Assembly: GCA_052148715.1 (NCBI GenBank)
Contig: JBKQHQ010000077.1
Coordinates: forward strand, 1 to 19,802
DNA length: 19,802 bases
Origin: JBKQHQ01 sp052148715
GTDB taxonomy: Bacteria > Pseudomonadota > Alphaproteobacteria > Rhizobiales > Xanthobacteraceae
Direction: 5' to 3'
Shown here: positions 13,235-19,802 of the stretch, piece by piece
How the letters are laid out: every line of letters starts with the position of its first letter
Position numbering within the stretch: position 1 is the stretch's first letter
Notes under the pieces: generated by a model
Seen by the model: the letters and a program-made list of their open reading frames with translations, nothing else
Database searches by the model: none
Told to the model about the DNA's origin: nothing
Program-made: the position numbers and the translations under genes

Positions 13235-14566
13235 CTACAGCTTGCTCGTCGCCTCGGCCGTCTCGGCGGGGGTGCCCCAGGCGGGCGCGTCGGCGCCGTT
13301 GCCCCAGTCGCGCGGCCGGTAGAAGGTGTGCACGCCGAGCCGGTGCAGCTTGCGCATCTCGCGCACCCAGCTCGGGTGCACCCAATAGGCGTGGTAGTGC
13401 GTCGCCTTGCCGACCTCCGGCAGCCACAGTCTGCCGTCGAGGGTCTCCGTGGCGATACGCTTCGCTCGCTCCAGCGCCTCGGGCTCGTTAACGGTGTCGC
13501 GGATGCCATCGCAGGCGAAGGTGAACTGGCAGGCGTGGCGCCGCTGTGCGTTCTGATAAACCACACCGCAAACGCTGTTCGGATAATAGCCGGAGAACAC
13601 GCGGTTCATCACCACCTGGGCGACCGCGATCTGCCCGCGCACCGGTTCGCCGCGCGCTTCGAAATAGACGGCGTTGGCAAGACATTTCTCCGCCTTGGCG
13701 CGGGCTTTGCCGTCGAGGCCAAGCCGCTCGGCCGGGCTCATCGGCCTTTTGCCGTCGCCGGTAACCTCGCCTTTGTTGGCGATCGTCGCCCCGCTCTTGG
13801 CGGCCTCCCCCTGCCCGCCAGCCTTGTCGGGCGCAACGCCCGAATTGGACGCGGGCAGCAAGGCCGCGAGCTTGACCTCAGCCGAACCGCCCGCCTCCAG
13901 GGGTGCCGGCGGCGGCAGCACGATCGGCGCCTTGCTGATGCGGTTCGACGCATGCTGCGACGGAGCCGCGTCGCCAGGCTCGGTCACGACGGTCGAAGCT
14001 TCCGGATCGGCCGTCAATGCAGGCTTGCGGCTATAGGCGGGCAGCGGCGGGGCACGAAGCGCCGCCGCGAGCTCGGCACCGACCGGATCGTCCTGCGTCG
14101 CGGCCTGCTGTGGCTCCGGCGGCGGCTCGGGCGGCACCACATCGCGCCACACCGATACGACAAGGAAATCGCCCTTCAGCCTGCGATCGATCCTTTGGTA
14201 TTCAGGCGGCGCGGCATTGATGGGACGCGGCCCCAGCGAGCCGGTCACGTCGGGGCCCTGCGCGTCGAAGCTTTCGAGCTCGTAAGTGGGCGGCTGCGGT
14301 ATGGTCGCGCCGAGCGGCTGCGGAAAGCTGAAGGTCGCGGCGTGGATCGTGCCGAAGGGCGAGGCGAGCACGTGTTGCTGCCAACGCTCCGAGACCGCCG
14401 GCTGCCGGGCGATCAGCGCGCCGACGTCCTGATAGCCGATTTGCGTCGGCATCACGACACATGCGGCGACGACGAAACAAAGGCGGCTCGCGGCAACCCT
14501 TTGCCGCTTGCGCAACGCTCCTGTCCCGACCGCCACGCGACGCAACAACACGGTACTTTCCACCAA
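13235..14566 (-). CDS. SleB-type cell wall hydrolase with N-terminal anchor
   Basis: The 443-residue protein has a C-terminal Hydrolase_2/SleB domain (about 295-415): CLANAVYFEARGEPVRGQIAVAQVVMNRV, YPNSVCGVVYQN and CQFTFACDG are conserved, with Glu303 of the YFEARGE motif the likely catalytic residue. SleB-like enzymes cleave peptidoglycan as lytic transglycosylases or amidases. A basic N-terminus and one hydrophobic segment (SRLCFVVAACVVM, about 28-40) should export or anchor it in the periplasm. The middle 200 residues are rich in Pro, Ala and Glu and look disordered. The start is uncertain: TTG 14566 and GTG 14563 are adjacent and neither has a strong ribosome binding site. A small hairpin (13197-13214) lies beyond the stop but has no T-tract. 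Confidence 0.92.
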   Translation of the reverse strand: MVESTVLLRRVAVGTGALRKRQRVAASRLCFVVAACVVMPTQIGYQDVGALIARQPAVSERWQQHVLASPFGTIHAATFSFPQPLGATIPQPPTYELESFDAQGPDVTGSLGPRPINAAPPEYQRIDRRLKGDFLVVSVWRDVVPPEPPPEPQQAATQDDPVGAELAAALRAPPLPAYSRKPALTADPEASTVVTEPGDAAPSQHASNRISKAPIVLPPPAPLEAGGSAEVKLAALLPASNSGVAPDKAGGQGEAAKSGATIANKGEVTGDGKRPMSPAERLGLDGKARAKAEKCLANAVYFEARGEPVRGQIAVAQVVMNRVFSGYYPNSVCGVVYQNAQRRHACQFTFACDGIRDTVNEPEALERAKRIATETLDGRLWLPEVGKATHYHAYWVHPSWVREMRKLHRLGVHTFYRPRDWGNGADAPAWGTPAETAEATSKL

Positions 14567-14708
14567 CCGACCACGCGCTACCGAAGTAGCGACAAAGCCA
14601 CAGATTGGCGTATTGACGGATTAACCTTGCGAAGGCGTTAACCGGGCACCGCACGCGCCCCCTCGCGGGCGATCATGGTTAACTTCAGCTGTGCGCCGCG
14701 CGGGTGGT

Positions 14709-14999
14709 TCAATGCAGCACGAGCAGATGGGTGCCGATCCAATCGCCAGCCAGAAAGCTCGCCGCGCCCACGAGGCAGCCGAGCGCCAAGGCGCGCTCCG
14801 GCACGAGCTCCGGGACTGGCCGGGCCGCGACCACGCGCAACAGAATGAGCCCAACCCCCACGAGGATGAAGAACACCGCGAAGGGATGGGCCAAGACGTC
14901 ATCGCCGAACGGCCGGCGCTTGGCGATGAGGCCAAAGATGAACCCGCCGAGCACCATGAGGCCGAGCCACGTCGTCACGCTACGCGAGGGGTTTTTCAT
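14709..14999 (-). CDS. small integral membrane protein, unknown function
   Basis: The 96-residue product has three hydrophobic segments (about 9-25, 39-60 and 71-95) separated by short charged loops (AKRRPFGDD, RPVPELVPERA). It ends in DWIGTHLLVLH. The ATG at 14999 has only a weak ribosome binding site. It lies 38 bp downstream of the livF stop on the same strand and could be the last gene of that transcript or an independent one. I do not recognise a family; it resembles short Rhizobiales membrane proteins of unknown role. Confidence 0.75.
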   Translation of the reverse strand: MKNPSRSVTTWLGLMVLGGFIFGLIAKRRPFGDDVLAHPFAVFFILVGVGLILLRVVAARPVPELVPERALALGCLVGAASFLAGDWIGTHLLVLH

Positions 15000-15037
15000 G
15001 GCAGCGCCAAACTACCGCTCCGACTTGAGGCGATCGG

Positions 15038-15763
15038 TCATCTCAGCCCGAAATACGCGCGCCTCAGCGCGTCGTTTTCGTGCATCGCCGTGACCGTCCC
15101 GGAAAATCCGATGCGGCCGCCGTCGAGGGTGTAGACGCGGTCGGCCAGCTCCAGGAACTTGACGTTCTGCTCGGCAATGAAAAGCGCCAGACTTTTGTCA
15201 CGGAACTGGCTCAGCACGCGCACCACCTCCTTCACAAAAATCGGCGACAACCCGGCCGACGGCTCGTCCATGACCAAGAGCTGCGGATTACCAGCAAGCG
15301 CCTTGGCGATCCCGAGCATCTTGCGCTGACCACCGGATAGACTGCTTGCGCGGGTGCGGCGGCGTTCGGCAAGGACCGGGAACACCGAATAGAGCTCCTC
15401 GGCGCGTCCTCGCGCCCGGCTCTTGGGCAAGAATTGCGCCCCGATGAGGATGTTCTCGTCGACGGTGAGGTCGGGAAAGCCCGAGGTTTCCGACATGTAG
15501 ACGATGCCGCGCCGGACCCGGTGATCGGTGCGCAGCCGCGTCACATCCTCGCCGCCGAAATGAATCTTGCCGCTCCACGTGGCGATGAGACCCATGAGCG
15601 CCTTCAGCAACGTGGTCTTCCCGGCACCGTTGGCGCCCAGGAGCACGATCGACTCGCGTTCAACCACCGAGAAATCGACGCCCCACAACACTTGGGTCTG
15701 CCCATAGCCCGCGGTAAGGCCGGCCACGTCGAGGAGGACCGCCGGCGCGGCTTCAGGCAGCAT
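15038..15763 (-). CDS. livF: branched-chain amino-acid-type ABC transporter ATP-binding protein (LivF)
   Basis: The 241-residue ATPase has Walker A GANGAGKTT (43-51), signature LSGGQ (142-146), Walker B LLVMDE (162-167) and the LivF-type AEQN (197-200). It works with LivG as the ATPase pair on the cytoplasmic face of the importer. The frame is open to 15847, but the ATG at 15763 gives a normal N-terminus and overlaps the end of livG by 11 bases, so translation is likely coupled. It is the last recognisable gene of the liv operon. The substrate cannot be told from this subunit. Confidence 0.95.
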   Translation of the reverse strand: MLPEAAPAVLLDVAGLTAGYGQTQVLWGVDFSVVERESIVLLGANGAGKTTLLKALMGLIATWSGKIHFGGEDVTRLRTDHRVRRGIVYMSETSGFPDLTVDENILIGAQFLPKSRARGRAEELYSVFPVLAERRRTRASSLSGGQRKMLGIAKALAGNPQLLVMDEPSAGLSPIFVKEVVRVLSQFRDKSLALFIAEQNVKFLELADRVYTLDGGRIGFSGTVTAMHENDALRRAYFGLR

Positions 15764-16484
15764 CGTCGGCTCCAAAAAACACCTCGACCACCCGGGGGTC
15801 TTTGACGGCATCCGCCAGCACGCCTTCGAAGATCCCTTTGCCCGCATTCATCACGATGACGCGGTCGGTGATCTGGTCGATGAATCCCATCAGGTGTTCG
15901 ACCACCAGCAGTCCTAAACCGGAGCTGGCGAGCTCCCTGAGCTTGACGGCAACTTTGTCGAGCTCGGTGGGATTGAGCCCTGCGGCAAGCTCGTCGACCA
16001 GGAGAAGCCGCGGGCCGGTCGCCATCGCCCGCGCGAGGTCGAGCATTTTCTGCTGCGCGCTATTGAGATCGGCCGCCGGCCGATCGGCAACCGCGCGCAG
16101 ATCGAGCAAGCCCAGCAACGCGTCGGGGTCGAGACGGCCACGCGGATTGCGTCCGTAGGCGATGGCGATCGTGACGTTCTCGCGAACCGTCAGCGATTTG
16201 AACGGTTTTGGAATCTGAAAGGTGCGGTTGATTCCGGCGTGGACCAGCCGATGCGACGGAAGGCCTCCCACGGCGCGCCCTTCGAGCCGGACCTCGCCTT
16301 GGTCCGGGGCATAAATGCCGGAGATGACGTTGATGCAGGTCGTCTTACCGGAGCCGTTGGGTCCGACAAGTCCAAGAATCTCGCCGCTGCGCAAATCGAA
16401 ATTGAGGCCGTCGAGCGCACGAAAGCCGCCAAAGCGTTTCACTAGGCCGTCGACGGCGAGCAGCGGCGGAGCATCAGGGGACAT
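15753..16484 (-). CDS. livG: branched-chain amino-acid-type ABC transporter ATP-binding protein (LivG)
   Basis: The 243-residue ATPase has Walker A GPNGSGKTT (41-49), Q-loop Gln90, Walker B LLLVDE (160-165, catalytic Glu165) and the switch His197. The signature motif is unusual: LNSAQ (140-144) replaces LSGGQ, and the D-loop reads ELAAGLNP where EPAAGLNP is common. ATP binding should be intact, so the protein is probably functional with LivF supplying a canonical signature. The ATG at 16484 overlaps livM by 11 bases, the same overlap as livG/livF. Longer starts (frame open to 16538) run into livM and are not protein-like. Confidence 0.95.
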   Translation of the reverse strand: MSPDAPPLLAVDGLVKRFGGFRALDGLNFDLRSGEILGLVGPNGSGKTTCINVISGIYAPDQGEVRLEGRAVGGLPSHRLVHAGINRTFQIPKPFKSLTVRENVTIAIAYGRNPRGRLDPDALLGLLDLRAVADRPAADLNSAQQKMLDLARAMATGPRLLLVDELAAGLNPTELDKVAVKLRELASSGLGLLVVEHLMGFIDQITDRVIVMNAGKGIFEGVLADAVKDPRVVEVFFGADDAA

Positions 16485-17385
16485 CGATGCCTCGGCGCCG
16501 CAGCAGCGAAACCAGGCCGTTCGGCATGAACAGCACAAGGCCCATGATCAACAGGCCATAGATCAGCTGAAAGTACTGTGGTGTCGAAATGCCGACCACG
16601 TTATAGATACCGTAGAGGATCACGACTCCGAGGATCGGCCCGATGACCGTCGCGGTGCCGCCGAACAACGCGAACACAATGGCAAAGATCGTGAATTCGC
16701 CGCTGAAGACCGTCTCCGGATAGAACACCGACACGTACCAGGCAAAGACGCCGCCGGCGAGCCCGGCAATGGCCGCGCTCAGCAGCCAAGCGATAATGCG
16801 CTCGCGCACGACATTGATACCGGCCATGCTGGCGCTGATCGGGTCCTCCCGGATCGCCTGCAGCGCCATGCCGAATTGCGAGTTCCGGAGAAAGATGACG
16901 ACCATGGTCGTCGCCGCCAGGATGGCCAGCGCTGTCCCGTACGCGAGCGTGGGGTTGAAGACTCCGCTCAGGCTTATTCCATAAGGACCCTTGGTGACCC
17001 CTTCGAGACTGGGGTTCGACACGATCTGCAAGACCGCGAGCGCCGCCGCGAGATTGGCGATGGAAAAATAGGCGCCCGACAGACGAAAGAGCGGCGTCAG
17101 CAGCAAGCTGAGCGCGAGCGCGGCGCCGGCGCCGACCGGCAGGGCCAAGAGCGGTGGCGCCTGCAAGTGGATGACCATCAGCGAGAACCCGTACGCTCCG
17201 GCGCCGAAGAAGCCGGCGTAGCCGAACGGCAGGTAGCCCGTGAAACCGTAGATGACGTTGACGCCCTGCGCCAGCATCATGAAGACCATGAAATTGAACA
17301 GCAAGAGATGGTTGCCGTAGACGCTCGGCAAGATCGCGAAGGCGGCCACCAGCGGCACGAGAATCACAAGCACGTCGCGGAGCAT
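16474..17385 (-). CDS. livM: branched-chain amino-acid-type ABC transporter permease (LivM)
   Basis: The 303-residue permease has about eight to ten membrane segments. Family marks are NVIYGFTGYLPFGYAGFFGAGAYG, LSGAYFSIANLAAALAVLQIV and the cytoplasmic coupling loop AIREDPISASMAGINVVRERI. It pairs with LivH to form the membrane channel. The ATG at 17385 starts one base after the livH stop; the frame extends to 17445, but that part lies in livH. Length is normal for LivM proteins lacking the N-terminal extension. Confidence 0.94.
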   Translation of the reverse strand: MLRDVLVILVPLVAAFAILPSVYGNHLLLFNFMVFMMLAQGVNVIYGFTGYLPFGYAGFFGAGAYGFSLMVIHLQAPPLLALPVGAGAALALSLLLTPLFRLSGAYFSIANLAAALAVLQIVSNPSLEGVTKGPYGISLSGVFNPTLAYGTALAILAATTMVVIFLRNSQFGMALQAIREDPISASMAGINVVRERIIAWLLSAAIAGLAGGVFAWYVSVFYPETVFSGEFTIFAIVFALFGGTATVIGPILGVVILYGIYNVVGISTPQYFQLIYGLLIMGLVLFMPNGLVSLLRRRGIDVP

Positions 17386-17386
17386 T

Positions 17387-18310
17387 CTAGGCACGCCGCA
17401 CCTGTCGTCCCAAAAGTCCGCTCGGCCGCACCAGCAGGATTGCAATGAGCAAGAGGTACGGCAACAGATTGGCCCACGAGCTGTAGTAGCTCTGCATGAA
17501 CATATAGGAGATGCCGTAGACGATGCCGCCGAGCACCGTGCCGAGCGGGTTGCCGAGCGAGCCGATCACGATCACGGCGAACGACGTCACGGTCACGTCG
17601 ACGCCCATGGCCGGCGTGATGCTGCCAAGCATGAAAGGAGCAAAGACGCCGGCAATCGCGGCCAGTCCAAGCCCAACGCCGAAAGCGATCGCCGAGACCC
17701 GATCGACATCGATGCCGGTGGCGATCGCCTCCTCGCGCTGAACCATGACGGCGCGTGTCAGATATCCGAGCCGGGTACGATAGAGATAAAGGTAGACCAA
17801 CAGCACGGCACCGCCGCTGGCGACGCCGCTCGCCACCCAAGCGGCCGGGAAGGACTGACCAAAAATCTCGACGGGACCGCTCTCGACCGGATGGCCGACA
17901 AATAGACGCTCGACCGCAGCGACAGCTTGGCCCAGTTGTTGACCCGGAATGGAGCGCTCGCTGGTGCCGAAGGCGATGGTTGCCAGCGCTTCGATGACTT
18001 GCGAGAGGCCAAAGAACAGGATGAACGACAGCATCTCCGGGTCTTTGGCCTGCAGCAGCCGCGGCACCAGCACGTAGTAAAGCGGAAATCCCACAATCAG
18101 GAACACCGCGAAGGCGATCGGAATCGCCGGAATCGGATTGATGGCAAAGAGGGTGAAAAGCCAGAACGCCAGAAAGGCGCCAAGCATGAGAAAATCACCA
18201 TGCGCCAGATTGACGATGCGCATGACGCCGAAGACCAGATTCAGCCCCAGTCCGACCAGGCTGAAATAAAGACCGAACAGCAGGCCGGCCAACAGCGTAT
18301 AAACGAGCAT
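17387..18310 (-). CDS. livH: branched-chain amino-acid-type ABC transporter permease (LivH)
   Basis: The 307-residue permease begins with GLLFGLYFSLVGLGLNLVFGVMRIVNLAHGDFLMLGAF, the LivH hallmark, and has about eight membrane segments. The coupling loop is REEAIATGIDVDRVSAIAFGVGLGLAAIAG. It is the partner of LivM in the inner membrane. The ATG at 18310 lies 64 bases after the livK stop, the longest gap in the operon, which carries a hairpin that could lower downstream expression. Confidence 0.95.
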   Translation of the reverse strand: MLVYTLLAGLLFGLYFSLVGLGLNLVFGVMRIVNLAHGDFLMLGAFLAFWLFTLFAINPIPAIPIAFAVFLIVGFPLYYVLVPRLLQAKDPEMLSFILFFGLSQVIEALATIAFGTSERSIPGQQLGQAVAAVERLFVGHPVESGPVEIFGQSFPAAWVASGVASGGAVLLVYLYLYRTRLGYLTRAVMVQREEAIATGIDVDRVSAIAFGVGLGLAAIAGVFAPFMLGSITPAMGVDVTVTSFAVIVIGSLGNPLGTVLGGIVYGISYMFMQSYYSSWANLLPYLLLIAILLVRPSGLLGRQVRRA

Positions 18311-18314
18311 AGCC

Positions 18315-18352
18315 GCGTGCCCCGTTGCGAGACGGCCGCGGGCGCGGCACGC
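18315..18352 (-). promoter_or_regulatory. intercistronic hairpin between livK and livH
   Basis: GCGTGCC (18315-18321) and GGCACGC (18346-18352) form a 7-bp GC-rich stem around a 24-base loop. There is no T-tract, so it is not a classical terminator; it could stabilise the livK message or attenuate read-through. That role is inference. Confidence 0.35.
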
Positions 18353-18374
18353 CGCCGGACCATCCCGCCGATGT

Positions 18375-19625
18375 TCAGGGCCGCGGGTAAACGGGTTTGC
18401 CGGTGGCCACGTTCGGCGGCCACACGGTCACGAACTTAACATGGTCGTGCTCATCGGCGATCAGCTGGCCGAGCGGCGTGATCTCGCCGATCTGGGCGCC
18501 CGTCGCGTCGAGCTCGAAATTGCCGTCCAGGGTCTTTAGCTTTCCCGACAGGCTGAAGATTGCCTTGCGCAGCTCGAGCTGGTCGAGACTGTCGGCGACC
18601 GACAGCGCCTTTTCGAGCACCAGTCCGGTCGTGTAGCCCGCCACCGAGTTGAATCCGAACTCGACGTTGGTGTCGGAATATTTCTTGTGCCATGCGGCGC
18701 GGAAATCCGTCAGCGATATGCCGAAATTGGCTTCATAGGAGATCTCGGAGGAGGGAACGTAGGTGTATAGGTAGTTCAACCCCTTGCCGCCGACGTTCTT
18801 CTCCAACAGCTCCGTTTCGAGCCCGGGATAGATGCAAAACAGAAACTTGAACTTGAGCCCGCCGTCTTGCAGGTTGCGCAGGAACGCAATGTCGTTCGGC
18901 GCATAGCCGAGCTCGATGACGGCGTCGGGGTTCGCGGCGCGAATATTGTTGAGCAGGACCGTGTAGCTCGAGGTTTCGGTCGGCACTCCCTGGTCGTAGA
19001 CGATCTCGACGCCGGCATTGGCGTTCTTGATGAATCCGCGCACGGCATTGGCTTGGGTGCCGGTGAAATCGTTCGTCGCATAGAGGATCGCCACCCGTTT
19101 GATGCCGAGACCTGGTCCTTCATGGGTGATGAAGTCCGCGAGCGGCTTCGGCCAAATACTGGAAACCGGGTCGGACATCAGCACGATGTATGGGTTGTCG
19201 GGCGTAAAGAAATTCGCCCCGGTCCCGGTCTGGTCGATCAGAAGGCGCTTTTGGTCGCGGGCGATCGGCACGGCGACCGACGTCAGGACTGATCCGGAGT
19301 CCGCGATGAGAATATCGGCCTTATCCTGGGTAATGAGCTGGTTGTAGAGGGTCGCGGCGGTCGCCGTATTGCTCTGGTCGTCATAGGCGATGAGCTTGAG
19401 CGGAATCTTCTTGTCGAAGGGTTTTACGTAGACGCCGCCCTCGGCGTTCTTTTGCTCAACCCATAGCTTGAGGCCGTAATGGACCGGCATCGAGATGCTG
19501 GCGTACCGGCCCGAGGAAGCATAAAGCGTCCCCAGCTTGATCTCGGCCGGCGCGTCGGCGGCTTGCGCGGCCGTCGCCGCGGCGAGCAATGCGACGCATA
19601 AGGCGGAGCTGAGCTTATAAGGCAC
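18375..19625 (-). CDS. livK: periplasmic substrate-binding protein of a Liv-type ABC importer
   Basis: The 416-residue protein has a signal peptide (MPYKLSSALCVALLAAATAAQA, cleavage near residue 22) and a type I periplasmic binding fold: EIKLGTLYASSGRYASISMPVHYGLKLWVEQKN, YDDQSNTATAATLYNQLI, then RVAILYATNDFTGTQANAVRGFI. I choose GTG 19625 because AAAGGGAGA stands about six bases upstream and the signal peptide begins there; the frame is open to 19685. It captures the ligand in the periplasm and delivers it to LivHMGF. Proteins of this branch bind amino acids, amides, urea or aromatic acids; the ligand cannot be read from sequence. It is the first gene of the operon, so the promoter should lie at about 19626-19690. 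Confidence 0.94.
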   Translation of the reverse strand: MPYKLSSALCVALLAAATAAQAADAPAEIKLGTLYASSGRYASISMPVHYGLKLWVEQKNAEGGVYVKPFDKKIPLKLIAYDDQSNTATAATLYNQLITQDKADILIADSGSVLTSVAVPIARDQKRLLIDQTGTGANFFTPDNPYIVLMSDPVSSIWPKPLADFITHEGPGLGIKRVAILYATNDFTGTQANAVRGFIKNANAGVEIVYDQGVPTETSSYTVLLNNIRAANPDAVIELGYAPNDIAFLRNLQDGGLKFKFLFCIYPGLETELLEKNVGGKGLNYLYTYVPSSEISYEANFGISLTDFRAAWHKKYSDTNVEFGFNSVAGYTTGLVLEKALSVADSLDQLELRKAIFSLSGKLKTLDGNFELDATGAQIGEITPLGQLIADEHDHVKFVTVWPPNVATGKPVYPRP

Positions 19626-19645
19626 GGGCGTCTCCCTTTGGCTTG

Positions 19646-19671
19646 GCGGTCGAATTGAACGGCTCGACCGC
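19646..19671. promoter_or_regulatory. perfect palindrome in the livK leader
   Basis: GCGGTCGA (19646-19653) and TCGACCGC (19664-19671) form an exact 8-bp inverted repeat with a 10-base centre, 20 bases before the livK GTG. It could be an operator for a regulator or an RNA hairpin just ahead of the ribosome binding site. Confidence 0.45.
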
Positions 19672-19689
19672 TCGTCTGAACGCATTGTA

Positions 19690-19764
19690 GGATGGGTTGA
19701 GCGCTTGCGAAACCCATCCAGTCACATTACGCCGCCATGGGTTTCGCAAGCGCTCAACCCCTCC
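19690..19764. repeat. long near-perfect palindrome upstream of livK
   Basis: Two exact 24-base arms (19694-19717 and 19737-19760) flank a 19-base loop. The stem continues by three more pairs after one mismatch (T19693 with C19761). The arm contains GGGTTGAGCGCTTGCGAAAC and matches a GGATGGGTT...GAAACCCATC repeat that I remember as widespread between genes of bradyrhizobia and other bacteria. It lies outside the likely livK leader. The last 38 bases of the window show nothing further. Confidence 0.8.
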
Positions 19765-19802
19765 CACGAGTTACGCCAGACCAGCGGCGGCCTTGCCCAG
19801 CG

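Noticed and set aside
13079..14641. Plus-strand open frame of 520 codons
   Set aside because: It is antisense to the SleB-type hydrolase gene, which has clear motifs; the composition is Arg/Gly-rich and it begins inside the right repeat copy.
14619..14642. TTAAC words resembling a CtrA box near the start of the cell wall hydrolase gene
   Set aside because: The two TTAA words are 13 bases apart, not the seven required by the CtrA consensus.
1..19802. CRISPR arrays, tRNA or rRNA genes, insertion sequences with transposase, or phage defence genes
   Set aside because: I looked for regularly spaced repeats, T-loop patterns and transposase or defence motifs and found none; the Uma2 protein alone does not make a defence system.

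Overview
The window looks like chromosomal DNA of a GC-rich alphaproteobacterium of the Rhizobiales (Hyphomicrobiales), probably close to Bradyrhizobium, Rhodopseudomonas or Pseudolabrys. The reasons are strong GC codon bias, a TIGR02301-type protein, a NadQ-like NAD regulator, a SleB-type cell wall hydrolase, and palindromic intergenic repeats of the kind common in bradyrhizobia. This assignment is inference from protein families, not from a marker gene. I see no CRISPR array, tRNA, rRNA, transposase or phage gene.

Layout. 1-3060 (+): the end of a TIGR02301-family secreted protein, a small unknown protein, a YgfZ/CAF17-like Fe-S maintenance protein whose stop overlaps the start of DNA-3-methyladenine glycosylase I (tag), and an HD-domain phosphohydrolase. 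3061-4723 (+): a short leader that can fold as an H-type pseudoknot over the ribosome binding site, then a tyrosine phosphatase-like gene and a Nudix-derived regulator of the NadQ type. 4724-5977: AT-richer DNA with an Omp25/Omp31-like porin gene broken by an in-frame amber codon and lacking a good start. 5978-7206 (+): a lone Uma2-family nuclease-like protein and a PaaI-type thioesterase. 7217-10097 (-): a secreted protein of unknown function, an AcuI/YhdH-type reductase and an MFS transporter. 10098-12320: a divergent intergenic region with two matching CTC-N5-GAG palindromes, then nadA and nadC (+) with no nadB between them. 12321-13234: a roughly 900-bp noncoding repeat island framed by two 114-bp inverted copies of a GTAAGA-rich element. 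13235-14999 (-): a SleB-like cell wall hydrolase and a small membrane protein. 15038-19625 (-): a complete branched-chain-amino-acid-type ABC importer in the order livK-livH-livM-livG-livF. 19690-19764: a near-perfect long palindrome.

How the genes may work together. The clearest connection is NAD metabolism. The regulator at 3737-4723 has a Nudix fold with a degenerate catalytic box and an NrtR-like winged helix, as expected of NAD-sensing repressors. Two palindromes of one consensus lie before nadA, so a repressor-operator circuit about 6 kb apart is plausible. The divergent MFS gene shares this control region. The five liv genes form a tight operon with short overlaps and should make one importer of an amino acid or similar small molecule. 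Most of the rest is ordinary housekeeping. The parts most worth a second look are the nadA control region, the phosphatase leader, the broken porin gene and the repeat island.
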